From: JAGPKI01 sp052034135
GTDB lineage: Bacteria > Caldisericota > Caldisericia > UBA6126 > JAGPKI01
Length of the DNA: 11,434 nt
Assembly (NCBI GenBank): GCA_052034135.1
Contig: JBPOJC010000096.1
Coordinates: 1-11,434 of the forward strand
Direction of reading: 5' to 3'
Positions 1-6,840 of the stretch are shown here, piece after piece. Positions within the stretch are counted from its first letter, which is position 1; each line of letters opens with the position of its first letter. Under the pieces are notes generated by a model. That model was not told where the DNA came from. It did no database searches and saw only the letters and a program-made list of their open reading frames with translations. Position numbers and translations under genes: made by a program.

Positions 1-77
1 TTGCAAGTATTTAATTAATATTTATTAATATACTTACAGACTACATTATTAATAATTTAATATTACTTATTAAGTTT

Positions 78-266
78 CTATGAGTGTTTACAGGTATTTA
101 AGTTGTAAAAAACGGGAAGTTGGGTTAAAGGGTAAATCTTACCCATACCTTTTAGCGGAGAAGCAAAAGCTTTAATAAAAGAAGTTGGAATACAGAATGT
201 AATAATAAGTAGAAGTGAAAGAATTAAAGAAATAATAACTCTTTGAAAATTAAACATAGTCCTCAT
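78..266 (-). CDS. Possible small secreted or membrane peptide (doubtful)
   Basis: A 62-codon ORF whose first 35 residues look like a signal peptide: basic start (MRTMFNFQR), a long hydrophobic stretch of I/L/V (about residues 10-28), then a plausible AFA-S cleavage site near residue 35. The remaining ~27 residues (ending NLNTCKHS) resemble nothing I recognise. No Shine-Dalgarno sequence precedes the first ATG; an AGGA lies just before the fourth-residue ATG but is too close. It is isolated from other genes and sits in very AT-rich DNA, where hydrophobic ORFs arise by chance. It could be a real short exported peptide, the 5' remnant of a decayed exported protein, or spurious. I cannot assign a function. 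Confidence 0.25.
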   Translation of the reverse strand: MRTMFNFQRVIISLILSLLLIITFCIPTSFIKAFASPLKGMGKIYPLTQLPVFYNLNTCKHS

Positions 267-516
267 AGGAATGTTTCGGTTTAGAGAGGAGTTAAAGCTG
301 TTCTCTCTCTCTGCTTGTGGAAGGAAGAAACAAAATTAAAATTGCTCTTTGCCATTTAAATTAAAATACTTCCTTTCCATTAAATTTTTCAAAAGCTTTA
401 ATACCTTCTAAATACTGTATCTTTTACTATAAGTTAAACCAATAATTATAAAAGTCAAGGAAAAGGAAGGAAAAAAGAAATAAATAAAAATAGAAGAAAA
501 AATTTAAAAGAGTTAT
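267..516. other. AT-rich gene-free stretch
   Basis: No convincing ORF, RNA gene or clear terminator. Contains a CT-rich run around 300-312 and a purine-rich, A-heavy run at about 455-510 leading into the first repeat. Positions 1-77 are similarly AT-rich, with an imperfect palindrome near 5-41. I see no interpretable feature in either. Confidence 0.5.
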
Positions 517-570
517 GGATCCCCGATAAATACATTCGGGGATGACAGTTTGTAGACATTCGAGGATGAC
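517..570. repeat. GGATCCCCGA hairpin repeat plus one 24-bp tip unit
   Basis: A palindromic unit (517-546) with arms ATCCCCGA (519-526) and TCGGGGAT (536-543), ending in GATGAC. It is followed by a 24-bp unit (547-570) that again ends in GGATGAC. It matches the right-hand end of the larger type A element at 946-1106 and the copies at 1251-1280, 7604-7633 and 11237-11266, so it is probably a truncated right end. Confidence 0.8.
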
Positions 571-737
571 AAATGTAAACTTATTCACCTCTCCTCATAT
601 CTTTAACCATACACAAAAGTATAGCTTTAGATATGTTCCTGTCATCTTTCCTAATTTTCAATTAAATTAATTCTTCAATTAAAAATAAAATATACATCCG
701 ATGACAGTTTGGTGGCTCGGAATGACCACCCCCCCTC

Positions 738-868
738 GTCTTCCTGAGGGAGTGTCCTCTCAACGACCGAAGGATCTCCTCTTTTTACCCTCATGCGAAA
801 TAAGCCCAAACGTGAATAAAAAATGAAAAGATTAGATGAGGAGATTCTTCGCTTACGCTCAGAATGAC
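738..868. repeat. Type B repeat element (copy 1)
   Basis: About 131 bp. The left end reads GTC-TTCCTGAGGG (a variant of GTCATCCTGAGG) running to CGACCGAAGGATCTCCT; the right end is GAGGAGATTCTTCGCT...CTCAGAATGAC. The reverse complement of the right end gives GTCATTCTGAGCG..., so the two ends are imperfect inverted repeats around an AT-rich core (about 784-835). A second copy, with an internal insertion, lies at 8978-9131, and a core-deleted copy at 7095-7188. A 21-bp tip unit ending in GGAATGAC (706-726) precedes it. No ORF inside. Confidence 0.75.
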
Positions 869-901
869 GGAGGGGGCGACCGAAGGAACTCCTTCTTTTG
901 T

Positions 902-945
902 GTCATTCCCGCGTTTTCTTCTTGTCATTCAAAGCAATTTTTCTT
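902..945. repeat. Two tandem 22-bp GTCATTC units
   Basis: Two consecutive 22-bp units (902-923 and 924-945), each starting with GTCATTC and ending in TTCTT or TTTCTT. They lead directly into the left tip of the type A element at 946. The equivalent position before the other type A copy carries four units (7387-7473). A terminator-like GAAGG-AACT-CCTTC-TTTT (882-899) sits immediately upstream. Confidence 0.85.
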
Positions 946-1106
946 GTCATTCAGAGCGATTGCGGGAATCCAGAGTACTAAGAATAGTTTGTTATTTCCA
1001 TAAAGAATAGAATTCAAAAAGTAAAAAAAAGTGATTTACTAATAAATTGATTTCAATTATAAACAAAAATTGGTCTGGATCCCCGATAAAAGATTTCGGG
1101 GATGAC
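946..1106. mobile_element. Type A MITE-like element (copy 1)
   Basis: About 161 bp. The left end starts GTCATTC and continues to GCGGGAATCCAGA; the right end is TCTGGATCCCCGATAAA...TTCGGGGATGAC. The ends are inverted repeats of each other (GTCAT...CCAGA against TCTGG...ATGAC), and the right end is itself a hairpin. The core (970-1079) matches copy 2 at 7497-7606 with four mismatches in 110 bp by eye. No ORF or transposase lies inside, so it would be non-autonomous if mobile. Target-site duplications cannot be judged because the flanks are also repeats. Confidence 0.6.
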
Positions 1107-1126
1107 AAAAACAAATAAGGAGATTC

Positions 1127-1437
1127 CTCAATATATGTGCGAAAATACCGCACTTCGGAATGACACCTCCACGTCATCCTGAGGGAGTGTCCTCTCAACG
1201 ACCGAAGGATCTCTTTCTTTCATAATACCTATCAATAGAAAAACTGGTCTGGATTCCCGATAAAGGAGTTCGGGAATGACAGTTTGTAGACTTTCGGGGA
1301 AGACATTTGTGTTGATTTTGGATATGACAGAAAAATGAGGAGATTCTTCGCTAACGCTCAGAATGACTGTGCGCGGCACTGAGATTCGTTAAGGACTTGT
1401 GGAAAATACCGTACTTCGGAATGACCCACCCCCGTCA
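1127..1437. repeat. Mosaic of repeat units abutting ispE
   Basis: In order: a type C unit ending CGGAATGAC (to 1164) with hairpin GTGCG/CGCAC; a C-rich linker; a chimeric unit starting GTCATCCTGAGGG (1173) with the GAAGGATCTC motif and ending in the type A right end (1251-1280); a 24-bp tip unit (1281-1304); the type B right end GAGGAGATTCTTCGCTAACG... (1337-1366); a degenerate type C unit ending CGGAATGAC (to 1425); then CCACCCCCGTCAT, whose last bases fall in the ispE stop codon. Small ORFs crossing this stretch are repeat-encoded and not credible genes. Confidence 0.8.
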
Positions 1438-2283
1438 TCACAAGATAGTATTCCTTGAAAGTTTCGGTCTTACGAGAACCACTTTCTCGTACTCCCTTTT
1501 AAGGGTAGTTTGGGCTTTGATAGCCTTATCCTGATCCTTAAATCCTGCAAAACAAGCACTACCGCTACCTGTCATAGAAGTAAATAATGGGTCCATCTCT
1601 TTTAAGCGTGAAATTATTTTTTCAATCTCCGGATTTATTAGTCTTGCAGCATTGTAAAGGTCATTTTGAATTGGTAATTTCGAGGTCGGAATTTCGTTAT
1701 TAATTTGGGGAATAGAATCAAATTTTTCATAAACTTCCTTTGTTGAGAGAGAAAAAGGTGGTATAACAACAATAAATGTAAAATCATTAAATTCTGGAAT
1801 ATCAATCATTTCTATGATTTCTCCGCTTCCTTCTACCTTACATAGTCCACCATATATAAAAAACGGAGCATCACTTCCTATCGAAGAAGCAATTTCCTTG
1901 AGTTCAGAAGTACTGAATTTATTGAATACTTTATTCAAAGCAAGAAGTGTATAAGAGGCATTACTCGACCCACCACCTAAACCAGAACCAGGAGGAATGT
2001 TTTTTTTAACTTTAAAAAAAGCATCGAAAAATAGACCACTTCTATCAATAAATGCTTTTACTGCCTTAAATATTAGATTATCTTCCTTATTAATAGAAAA
2101 ATCCGGGTTCATATCTATATCAATTATCCCTCTCCCAGGATAAGCGAGCTCCATAATTATTTCATCAGAAAAGTCTATCTCCATATTAATCATTGAGAGT
2201 TTATGAAGCTTTAATTCATCTATATACCCTAAAACTTTTAAATAAAGATTTAATTTAGCGAATGATTTGTATTCTATGTACAC
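1438..2283 (-). CDS. ispE: 4-diphosphocytidyl-2-C-methyl-D-erythritol kinase (IspE)
   Basis: Cytoplasmic GHMP-family kinase that phosphorylates CDP-methylerythritol with ATP, the fourth step of the MEP isoprenoid pathway. Length (281 aa) is normal. Visible motifs: FAKLNLYLKVLG at 8-19 with the catalytic-type Lys10; the ATP-binding loop PPGSGLGGGSSNAS at 97-110; GSDAPFFIYGG at 136-146, where Asp138 is the likely catalytic base; QNDLY at 206-210; and the third GHMP motif SMTGSGSACFA at 236-246. The usual GYH-containing substrate segment is replaced by ELKLHKLSM (23-31), keeping one His. The start is GTG at 2283, chosen because GGAG (2292-2295) lies 8 nt upstream. It is the last gene of the five-gene unit, 35 nt after rsmA. 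Its TGA stop overlaps a GTCAT repeat tip. Confidence 0.95.
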   Translation of the reverse strand: MYIEYKSFAKLNLYLKVLGYIDELKLHKLSMINMEIDFSDEIIMELAYPGRGIIDIDMNPDFSINKEDNLIFKAVKAFIDRSGLFFDAFFKVKKNIPPGSGLGGGSSNASYTLLALNKVFNKFSTSELKEIASSIGSDAPFFIYGGLCKVEGSGEIIEMIDIPEFNDFTFIVVIPPFSLSTKEVYEKFDSIPQINNEIPTSKLPIQNDLYNAARLINPEIEKIISRLKEMDPLFTSMTGSGSACFAGFKDQDKAIKAQTTLKREYEKVVLVRPKLSRNTIL

Positions 2284-2291
2284 CTTTTAAA

Positions 2292-2295
2292 CTCC
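2292..2295 (-). promoter_or_regulatory. Shine-Dalgarno site of ispE
   Basis: GGAG on the minus strand, 8 nt before the GTG at 2283. It fixes a GTG start. Unlike rsmA and the 81-aa gene, which lack a clear site, ispE seems able to initiate on its own. Confidence 0.65.
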
Positions 2296-2318
2296 AAATT
2301 TAGAGTCCAATAGTCCAT

Positions 2319-3134
2319 TTATAAAAGCCTATCCTTAAGAAGAGTTTTAAATAAAAGCTTTAGAGTTTCAATATTTAGTGTCTCAACTCTTTGCGTTGGG
2401 TCTATATTTAGCTTATCCAATATTTCTTTAACATTTTCCTTTATTGAACTATCCTTAATTATAGAATTCTTAGAAATGAGCTCAAGGAGAGAATTCTGAA
2501 TGGTCTTCCTTCTATATGAGAATAAATCTAAAACGAATCTATTAAATCCCTTTAAAAAGTCTTTATCTAAATTATTAAGCCTTGTAAACTTTAGCACAAC
2601 TGAATCTACTTTTGGCTTCGGATAGAAATTTTCTTTACTAACAGATAATACTTTTTCTACTTTAAAAAAAGATTTAGTAAAAACTGTGAGAGCTGAATAA
2701 TCTTTACTCCCCTCCTTAGCAAGAAACCTATTCCCTGTACCAGAAGCAAACATAAATACACACACATCTATATCTGTCTCATAGGCAATTCTTTCTAAAA
2801 TTGGTGTTCCCACATTGTATGGCAGATTCCCAGTTGCTTTGGTAACTTCTAATAATTCTCCTTTTAAAGGTATTTTTAAAAAATCGTCAAAGATAATTTC
2901 TAAATTTGGAAATTTTTCTTCTATTTTTGTAAGTTTTTCTCTAAAACTCTCATCAATTTCAACTGCATAGAGCTTTGAGACGCAAGGAGCAAGGAATAGA
3001 GTTAAATTCCCGGGACCCGCCCCAATTTCCAAAAGTTTATCTCCTTCCTCCAATAACAGAGAATCTCTTATCTTTTCCATTATACGGTTATTTAGAAGAA
3101 AGTTTTGTCCTAAACTTTTTTTGTAGGGAAACAT
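2319..3134 (-). CDS. rsmA: 16S rRNA (adenine-N6,N6)-dimethyltransferase RsmA/KsgA
   Basis: Rossmann-fold methyltransferase that uses SAM to dimethylate the two adjacent adenines in the terminal hairpin of 16S rRNA (A1518/A1519 in E. coli). Length (271 aa) is typical. Seen: the family N-terminus KKSLGQNFL (5-13), SAM motif I LEIGAGPGNLT (35-45), acidic VEID (58-61), DDF (83-85), catalytic NLPYNVGTPIL (103-113), ENFYPKPKVDSVV (168-180) and the C-terminal FSYRRKTIQNSL (205-216). Oddity: the normally conserved QKE segment before NR is replaced by FASGTGNRF (129-137) without a gap. ATG at 3134 has no clear Shine-Dalgarno site; it lies 19 nt after the 81-aa gene, so translation is probably coupled. 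Its position between a DUF348-like gene and ispE recalls the Bacillus yabE-rnmV-ksgA-...-ispE cluster. Confidence 0.95.
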   Translation of the reverse strand: MFPYKKSLGQNFLLNNRIMEKIRDSLLLEEGDKLLEIGAGPGNLTLFLAPCVSKLYAVEIDESFREKLTKIEEKFPNLEIIFDDFLKIPLKGELLEVTKATGNLPYNVGTPILERIAYETDIDVCVFMFASGTGNRFLAKEGSKDYSALTVFTKSFFKVEKVLSVSKENFYPKPKVDSVVLKFTRLNNLDKDFLKGFNRFVLDLFSYRRKTIQNSLLELISKNSIIKDSSIKENVKEILDKLNIDPTQRVETLNIETLKLLFKTLLKDRLL

Positions 3135-3153
3135 ATCTTTACATAAAAGAATT

Positions 3154-3399
3154 TTATTCTTTTACCTCTAAAACCATTCCTTCTCTTAAGAAATCAAAAG
3201 GATTCGCGTTTTTCACATCTCTAAAATTAAATGAAGAAATTTCACCATCAAATAGATCATACACTCTTCTTTTGAAAGTAGTTACTGAAATTAAATCTTC
3301 TTTAGTCTTAATTACTACAGTTTTCTGACTTAAAAAAGAGGTTATAAAAAAAATAATTAAGAGGAGCGAAACTATAAAATTACTTAATTTAATATCCAT
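3154..3399 (-). CDS. Small membrane-anchored DUF348-like protein (YabE-type stub)
   Basis: 81 aa with one N-terminal hydrophobic segment (about 7-24, uncleaved anchor or signal) and a ~55-residue outer domain. From residue 27 the pattern TVVIKTKEDLISVTTFKRRV ... FNFRDVKNANPFDF ... LREGMVLEVKE resembles a single DUF348 (PF03990) module: two short beta strands, an 'xTVxDLL'-like helix, 'xxDxVxxS' and a closing 'GMxIxV' strand. In Firmicutes YabE proteins, DUF348 repeats precede G5 and 3D (resuscitation/lytic) domains and the gene sits just upstream of rnmV-ksgA. Here G5 and 3D are absent, but the position before rsmA is kept. The DUF348 match is by eye. The stop is in frame with no sign of a downstream continuation. 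There is no clear Shine-Dalgarno site; ATG lies 8 nt after the preceding stop, so coupling is likely. Exact role unknown. Confidence 0.75.
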   Translation of the reverse strand: MDIKLSNFIVSLLLIIFFITSFLSQKTVVIKTKEDLISVTTFKRRVYDLFDGEISSFNFRDVKNANPFDFLREGMVLEVKE

Positions 3400-3407
3400 A
3401 TATAAAT

Positions 3408-5162
3408 TTATAAGTATTGAAGAAGCAAAATAAAGCCTATTGTTAAGAAAATTGTTATTAAAATTAATGCAATTAGCAAAGTTTTACCTCTTTTTTCAAG
3501 AAACTCACTATAATTTTTAGCTTCTCTTATGTCTCCTTTACCTGCAACTGAGAACAGAAATTTAACAAATGAAAAAATGTTGTTGTAATATCTTGCAATT
3601 GAGCTATCAACCCTGTGAGCTCTTTTGGGAGTTTTTGTCGGAATAAGTTTACCAAGTGTTTTCTCCACTTTTGAGTCAAATAGCAAGAACCCACCGAGGA
3701 TATCTGTAGTAAAAGTAAAAGTTTTTATTATTAATAGTTCTGCTTTTGAGATAATTTTCTTAAAAAATAAGATTGCAAGATTATAAATTGCATACCACCA
3801 GGAAAATGGATCTAAATACGGGGGTATTTTTTTATGAAAAATATTCTTCTTTAATCCTAAAATAAGCACAACTACCCCTGCTATGGCAATAATAATAAAA
3901 CTCTTTATTCCGCTTAAAAATAAATGCCTAAAGGGCATAAGCTCGTAAAGATCTTTATATAAATGAACACTAAAAGTTTTAGGAATAATATATCCATAAA
4001 GTAAAGGGAAAATTCCTAAAAGAACAATTAATAAACTTAATATTAAAAGCGAGATTGATTCATATATGTTTGCTCTCTTTTTTGTTTGGTGTTCTGCCTT
4101 TTCTCTAAAGCTTATTAAATAATACATCTTAAAGTTTGAAATAAATGTACCAGCAGCAACCACAAGAAAAATTATCTCTGCAATTTTAAAGATAAGAGAT
4201 TCCTCTTCCAATATTGCTTCATGAAGCAAAGTTTTTGAGATAAAACCATTGAATAATGGAACACCACTAATACCTAAAACACTTACGAGAAATAATATTG
4301 CTATAAATCTATTTCGGTAAAAGAAACCTTTAACTTTATACATATTGACTGATTGATACTCGAGGAAAACACTTCCCACACTTAAAAAGAGTGCACTCTT
4401 AAAATAAGCATGATTCAAAGCGTGAAATAATGCTCCTGAAAGAGCTACATAGCTATTCGATAACGCGAATAGAGAAAACCCCATAATTATATAACCCATC
4501 TGACTAACGCTGTGGTACGCAAGCATAACTTTGGAATTTTCCTTGAATAGTGCCTGTAATACACCATAAAACATTGTTATTAATGAAATGACTAAAAGTA
4601 CTATTCCATAAAGATGCGTATTGGTAAAACTTATAAATGGAATTAACTTAATAAGCCCAAAGAAGCCAACCTTTATAATGCAGCCTGAAAGTATTGCAGA
4701 GGCAGGAGTGGGAGCTACAGGATGAGCCTTTGGAAGCCATACATGGAAAGGATAAGCTCCACATTTGATTAAAAAACCAATCGTTGCAAGCACCACCGCT
4801 GTGCTGCTAAATTGCGGAGCTTCTTTAAAAAGCATTAATCCTGCCATAATACAAAGGCCGCTTAGTATAGAAAACATTAAATATACCTTTGAAGCAAAAA
4901 TGGCTTCCCTGCTTCTCTCGTAAATTATTAAAGGAAAACTTACAATTGAGAGAAGCTCAAACAAAAAAAGAAAAGTTAACAAATCTTTTGAAAAGAAAAT
5001 CAAAATATTAATGATAAACGTTAAAAAGAAAAATGTCCTGAATTCTCTCTTTCGTTCTTTTATGTAGGAAAGGGAGAAAATCCCTGAAGATAGGTAAGAA
5101 AAAATTGTTAATACTACAAAAAGTAAAGTAAACTCGCCTACTTCAAAGCTTAGAGGAAACAT
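3408..5162 (-). CDS. Proton-conducting antiporter-like membrane subunit (NuoL/M / MrpA/D family), N-terminally short with long C-terminal extension
   Basis: 584-aa integral membrane protein with the Proton_antipo_M core shared by complex I NuoL/M/N, Mrp antiporters and membrane hydrogenases, which move H+ or Na+. Key residues are present: Glu69 in LFLFELLSI (TM5-type), Lys133 and HVWLPKAHPVAPTPAS (140-155; TM7), Lys164 (TM8), His247/His251/Lys255 in FHALNHAYFKSALF, and Lys310 in VPLFNGFISK (TM12-type). The TM5 Glu lies about 65 residues closer to the N-terminus than in the partner gene, so the first two helices of the canonical 14-helix fold seem missing. Compensating, residues ~440-584 form an extension with helices (about 453-500), a basic soluble stretch (505-560) and a terminal anchor (562-582). 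ATG follows the upstream stop by 2 nt with no Shine-Dalgarno site, suggesting termination-reinitiation. Exact complex unknown. Confidence 0.85.
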   Translation of the reverse strand: MFPLSFEVGEFTLLFVVLTIFSYLSSGIFSLSYIKERKREFRTFFFLTFIINILIFFSKDLLTFLFLFELLSIVSFPLIIYERSREAIFASKVYLMFSILSGLCIMAGLMLFKEAPQFSSTAVVLATIGFLIKCGAYPFHVWLPKAHPVAPTPASAILSGCIIKVGFFGLIKLIPFISFTNTHLYGIVLLVISLITMFYGVLQALFKENSKVMLAYHSVSQMGYIIMGFSLFALSNSYVALSGALFHALNHAYFKSALFLSVGSVFLEYQSVNMYKVKGFFYRNRFIAILFLVSVLGISGVPLFNGFISKTLLHEAILEEESLIFKIAEIIFLVVAAGTFISNFKMYYLISFREKAEHQTKKRANIYESISLLILSLLIVLLGIFPLLYGYIIPKTFSVHLYKDLYELMPFRHLFLSGIKSFIIIAIAGVVVLILGLKKNIFHKKIPPYLDPFSWWYAIYNLAILFFKKIISKAELLIIKTFTFTTDILGGFLLFDSKVEKTLGKLIPTKTPKRAHRVDSSIARYYNNIFSFVKFLFSVAGKGDIREAKNYSEFLEKRGKTLLIALILITIFLTIGFILLLQYL

Positions 5163-5164
5163 TT

Positions 5165-6652
5165 TTAGAATGGTTTTGGGTAAACCATAATCGGAATAAG
5201 TGGAGCTAATGCTTTTCCTGAAAAATCAATTAACCAACCTGGTGCTATACCAAATAAAATTATAAGGATAGTCCCGATTATTATTGGTAGAGCTTCTAAC
5301 CAGATAATCTTGTTTTTTTCTTTTGTTTCTCCGTAAAACCACCCTCTAATTACTATCGGTGCATAATATATAGCATTTAAAATACTGCTAATAAGAAGTA
5401 TGGCAATTGAAAGAATCATAAGATAAGGAGGAATAATGCCAGTGTTCATTGCCTCAAGGGCTGATACTCCTAAAGTCCACTTTGTTATGAAGTTCACAAA
5501 AAGAGGAAATCCTATCATTGACAGGGCTCCAACTGTGAAACCTGTAAATATAATTGGATTTTTTAAGCCATATCCATCTAATTTTGTTACTTCTGTAGAG
5601 CCTGTTTCTTTAATTATTGTGCCAGCCGACATGAACAGAACCCCCTTAACAATTGAGTGGGCAAGTGTGTGCATTAAAGCTCCAAGTAGTCCTAAAGGTG
5701 AGAGGAGTGATATACCCATTATGATATAGCCTATCTGGCTTACACTTGAGTAAGCTAATACCCTTTTTAGATGAGTTTCGCCTATTGCTACAGCTGAACC
5801 CCAAAACATTGTAAAAAGGGCTAATATCAGCAAAATCTTAACATCTGTCTTGCCTATTAAGTTTTGAACACCAAATATTTGTAAAAACAACCGCATAATA
5901 CCAACGGAACCAGTTTTTATGACCATCCCTGATAAAAGAGCTGATGCAGGAGAAGGCGCAACAGGATGAGCCTCTGGAAGCCATATATGAACAGGGAATA
6001 ATCCAGCTTTAATAGAAAATCCAATTACATAACACCAAAAAATAATAGAGAAAAACTTGCTCTCAGTAAGGACAGTCAAACCTCCTGGTGTAAAATTAGT
6101 TGTATTAGCAATTGAATGTGTAAGTATAATTGCAAAAAGGATAAGTAATCCGCCTATAATCTGGAAGAATAAGTATTTCATTCCTGCGGTAAAAGATTCT
6201 ACTGTTTGATTGTGGATTATTAGCACATAAGAGGCAATTAATAGTAGCTCAAAAAATATAAAAAAAGTCATCATATTGGAAGCAAGAAATATCAGGAGAA
6301 TTGTGTATAGATTAAGTATTGAGAATATATTATATCTTTTTAACTTTGGGAATTTTTCTTCCTTAAAGTAAGAGATTGAGTAAGTTGACGATAATGCCCA
6401 CAATAAACATGCAAAGAAAGAGGTAATTATAGAAAAAATGTCTGCCTTAAAAGAAATCAAAATGGGTCCCTCTTCATTAAGGATTAAGGTTTGGTTTAAA
6501 GCCTTAGTATATAGTAAAACTGTAAGTATAAGCATTATTACGGATAAAATTGTCGTAAGTATGGATAAAAGATTTTTATTCTTTTCTCCTATAAAAGCCT
6601 CTAAAAGAATAAATAAAAGAGGTAAGAATAGATACAAATAGAAGATGTTCAT
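5165..6652 (-). CDS. Proton-conducting antiporter-like membrane subunit (MrpD/NuoN-type)
   Basis: 495 aa, about 14 membrane helices, full-length for the family. Likely a H+- or cation-translocating subunit of an Mrp-, complex I- or hydrogenase-like assembly. Functional charged residues match those known from E. coli NuoN in spacing: Glu135 in FIFFELLLIASY (TM5), Lys215 in SIKAGLFPVHIWLPEAHP (TM7), Lys246 (TM8), His328/His332/Lys336 in MHTLAHSIVKGVLF, and Lys391 in LFVNFITKW (TM12). First gene of the minus-strand unit, with a strong GGAGGA site 3 nt before the ATG. No MrpB/C/E/F/G, NuoK-like or hydrogenase genes are adjacent, so I cannot say whether it works as Mrp-type Na+/H+ antiporter, in an energy-converting complex, or only with the next gene. 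Confidence 0.88.
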   Translation of the reverse strand: MNIFYLYLFLPLLFILLEAFIGEKNKNLLSILTTILSVIMLILTVLLYTKALNQTLILNEEGPILISFKADIFSIITSFFACLLWALSSTYSISYFKEEKFPKLKRYNIFSILNLYTILLIFLASNMMTFFIFFELLLIASYVLIIHNQTVESFTAGMKYLFFQIIGGLLILFAIILTHSIANTTNFTPGGLTVLTESKFFSIIFWCYVIGFSIKAGLFPVHIWLPEAHPVAPSPASALLSGMVIKTGSVGIMRLFLQIFGVQNLIGKTDVKILLILALFTMFWGSAVAIGETHLKRVLAYSSVSQIGYIIMGISLLSPLGLLGALMHTLAHSIVKGVLFMSAGTIIKETGSTEVTKLDGYGLKNPIIFTGFTVGALSMIGFPLFVNFITKWTLGVSALEAMNTGIIPPYLMILSIAILLISSILNAIYYAPIVIRGWFYGETKEKNKIIWLEALPIIIGTILIILFGIAPGWLIDFSGKALAPLIPIMVYPKPF

Positions 6653-6655
6653 AAT

Positions 6656-6661
6656 TCCTCC
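6656..6661 (-). promoter_or_regulatory. Strong Shine-Dalgarno site of the first antiporter gene
   Basis: GGAGGA on the minus strand, 3 nt before the ATG at 6652. The best ribosome binding site of the five-gene unit; it supports this ATG as the first start. Confidence 0.75.
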
Positions 6662-6675
6662 ACTCTAATCAATTC

Positions 6676-6690
6676 TCCTAAAAATTAGGA
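6676..6690. other. Stem-loop in the antiporter leader
   Basis: Perfect inverted repeat TCCTAA-AAA-TTAGGA, 14 nt beyond the Shine-Dalgarno site and so in the presumed 5' leader of the minus-strand mRNA. On the plus strand it is followed by TTTTCTCTTT and looks like a weak terminator, but no plus-strand gene precedes it. It may affect translation or be chance in AT-rich DNA. Confidence 0.35.
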
Positions 6691-6735
6691 TTTTCTCTTT
6701 AAATTAATTGCTTTTTACTTGTAAATATAATCTTT

Positions 6736-6762
6736 ATTATATTTTTTAAACTCAATTTTCAA
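6736..6762 (-). promoter_or_regulatory. Candidate promoter for the antiporter-rsmA-ispE unit
   Basis: On the minus strand, TTGAAA (6757-6762) and TATAAT (6736-6741), separated by 15 bp. The -10 is a full consensus and the -35 matches 5 of 6, but the spacer is shorter than the ideal 17 and the region is so AT-rich that chance matches are common. Confidence 0.35.
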
Positions 6763-6840
6763 AATAATATAAATAATTTATCGAAATAACGTATTCTTTT
6801 CTATAATTTTTATTTGATACATTAGGCTCCCCTTTTTATT

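Noticed and set aside
1..77. AT-rich start of the window as a possible replication origin or AT-rich unwinding element
   Set aside because: No DnaA-box cluster, dnaA/dnaN or rnpA/rpmH gene is visible; AT-richness alone is not evidence.
992..1379. Two overlapping minus-strand ORFs of 68 and 83 codons
   Set aside because: They translate repeat sequence. The same peptide fragments (HSEVRYFRT, IEESP, SPKSFIGDPDQF) recur in ORFs at 10896-11120 and 11068-11316, following the DNA repeats and not a protein family.
2975..3328. Plus-strand ORF of 117 codons
   Set aside because: Antisense shadow of rsmA and the 81-aa gene, with no family resemblance.
5436..6641. Plus-strand ORFs at 5436-5729 and 6438-6641
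   Set aside because: Both are antisense shadows of the clearly coding 495-aa membrane protein.
6649..6672. Possible 7-codon upstream ORF (TTG start, TGA overlapping the antiporter ATG)
   Set aside because: The AGGAG before it is only 2 nt from the TTG, too close for normal initiation, and short overlapping frames are expected by chance.
6676..6694. Intrinsic terminator on the plus strand (stem plus TTTT)
   Set aside because: No plus-strand gene lies upstream for it to end; recorded only as a leader stem-loop.
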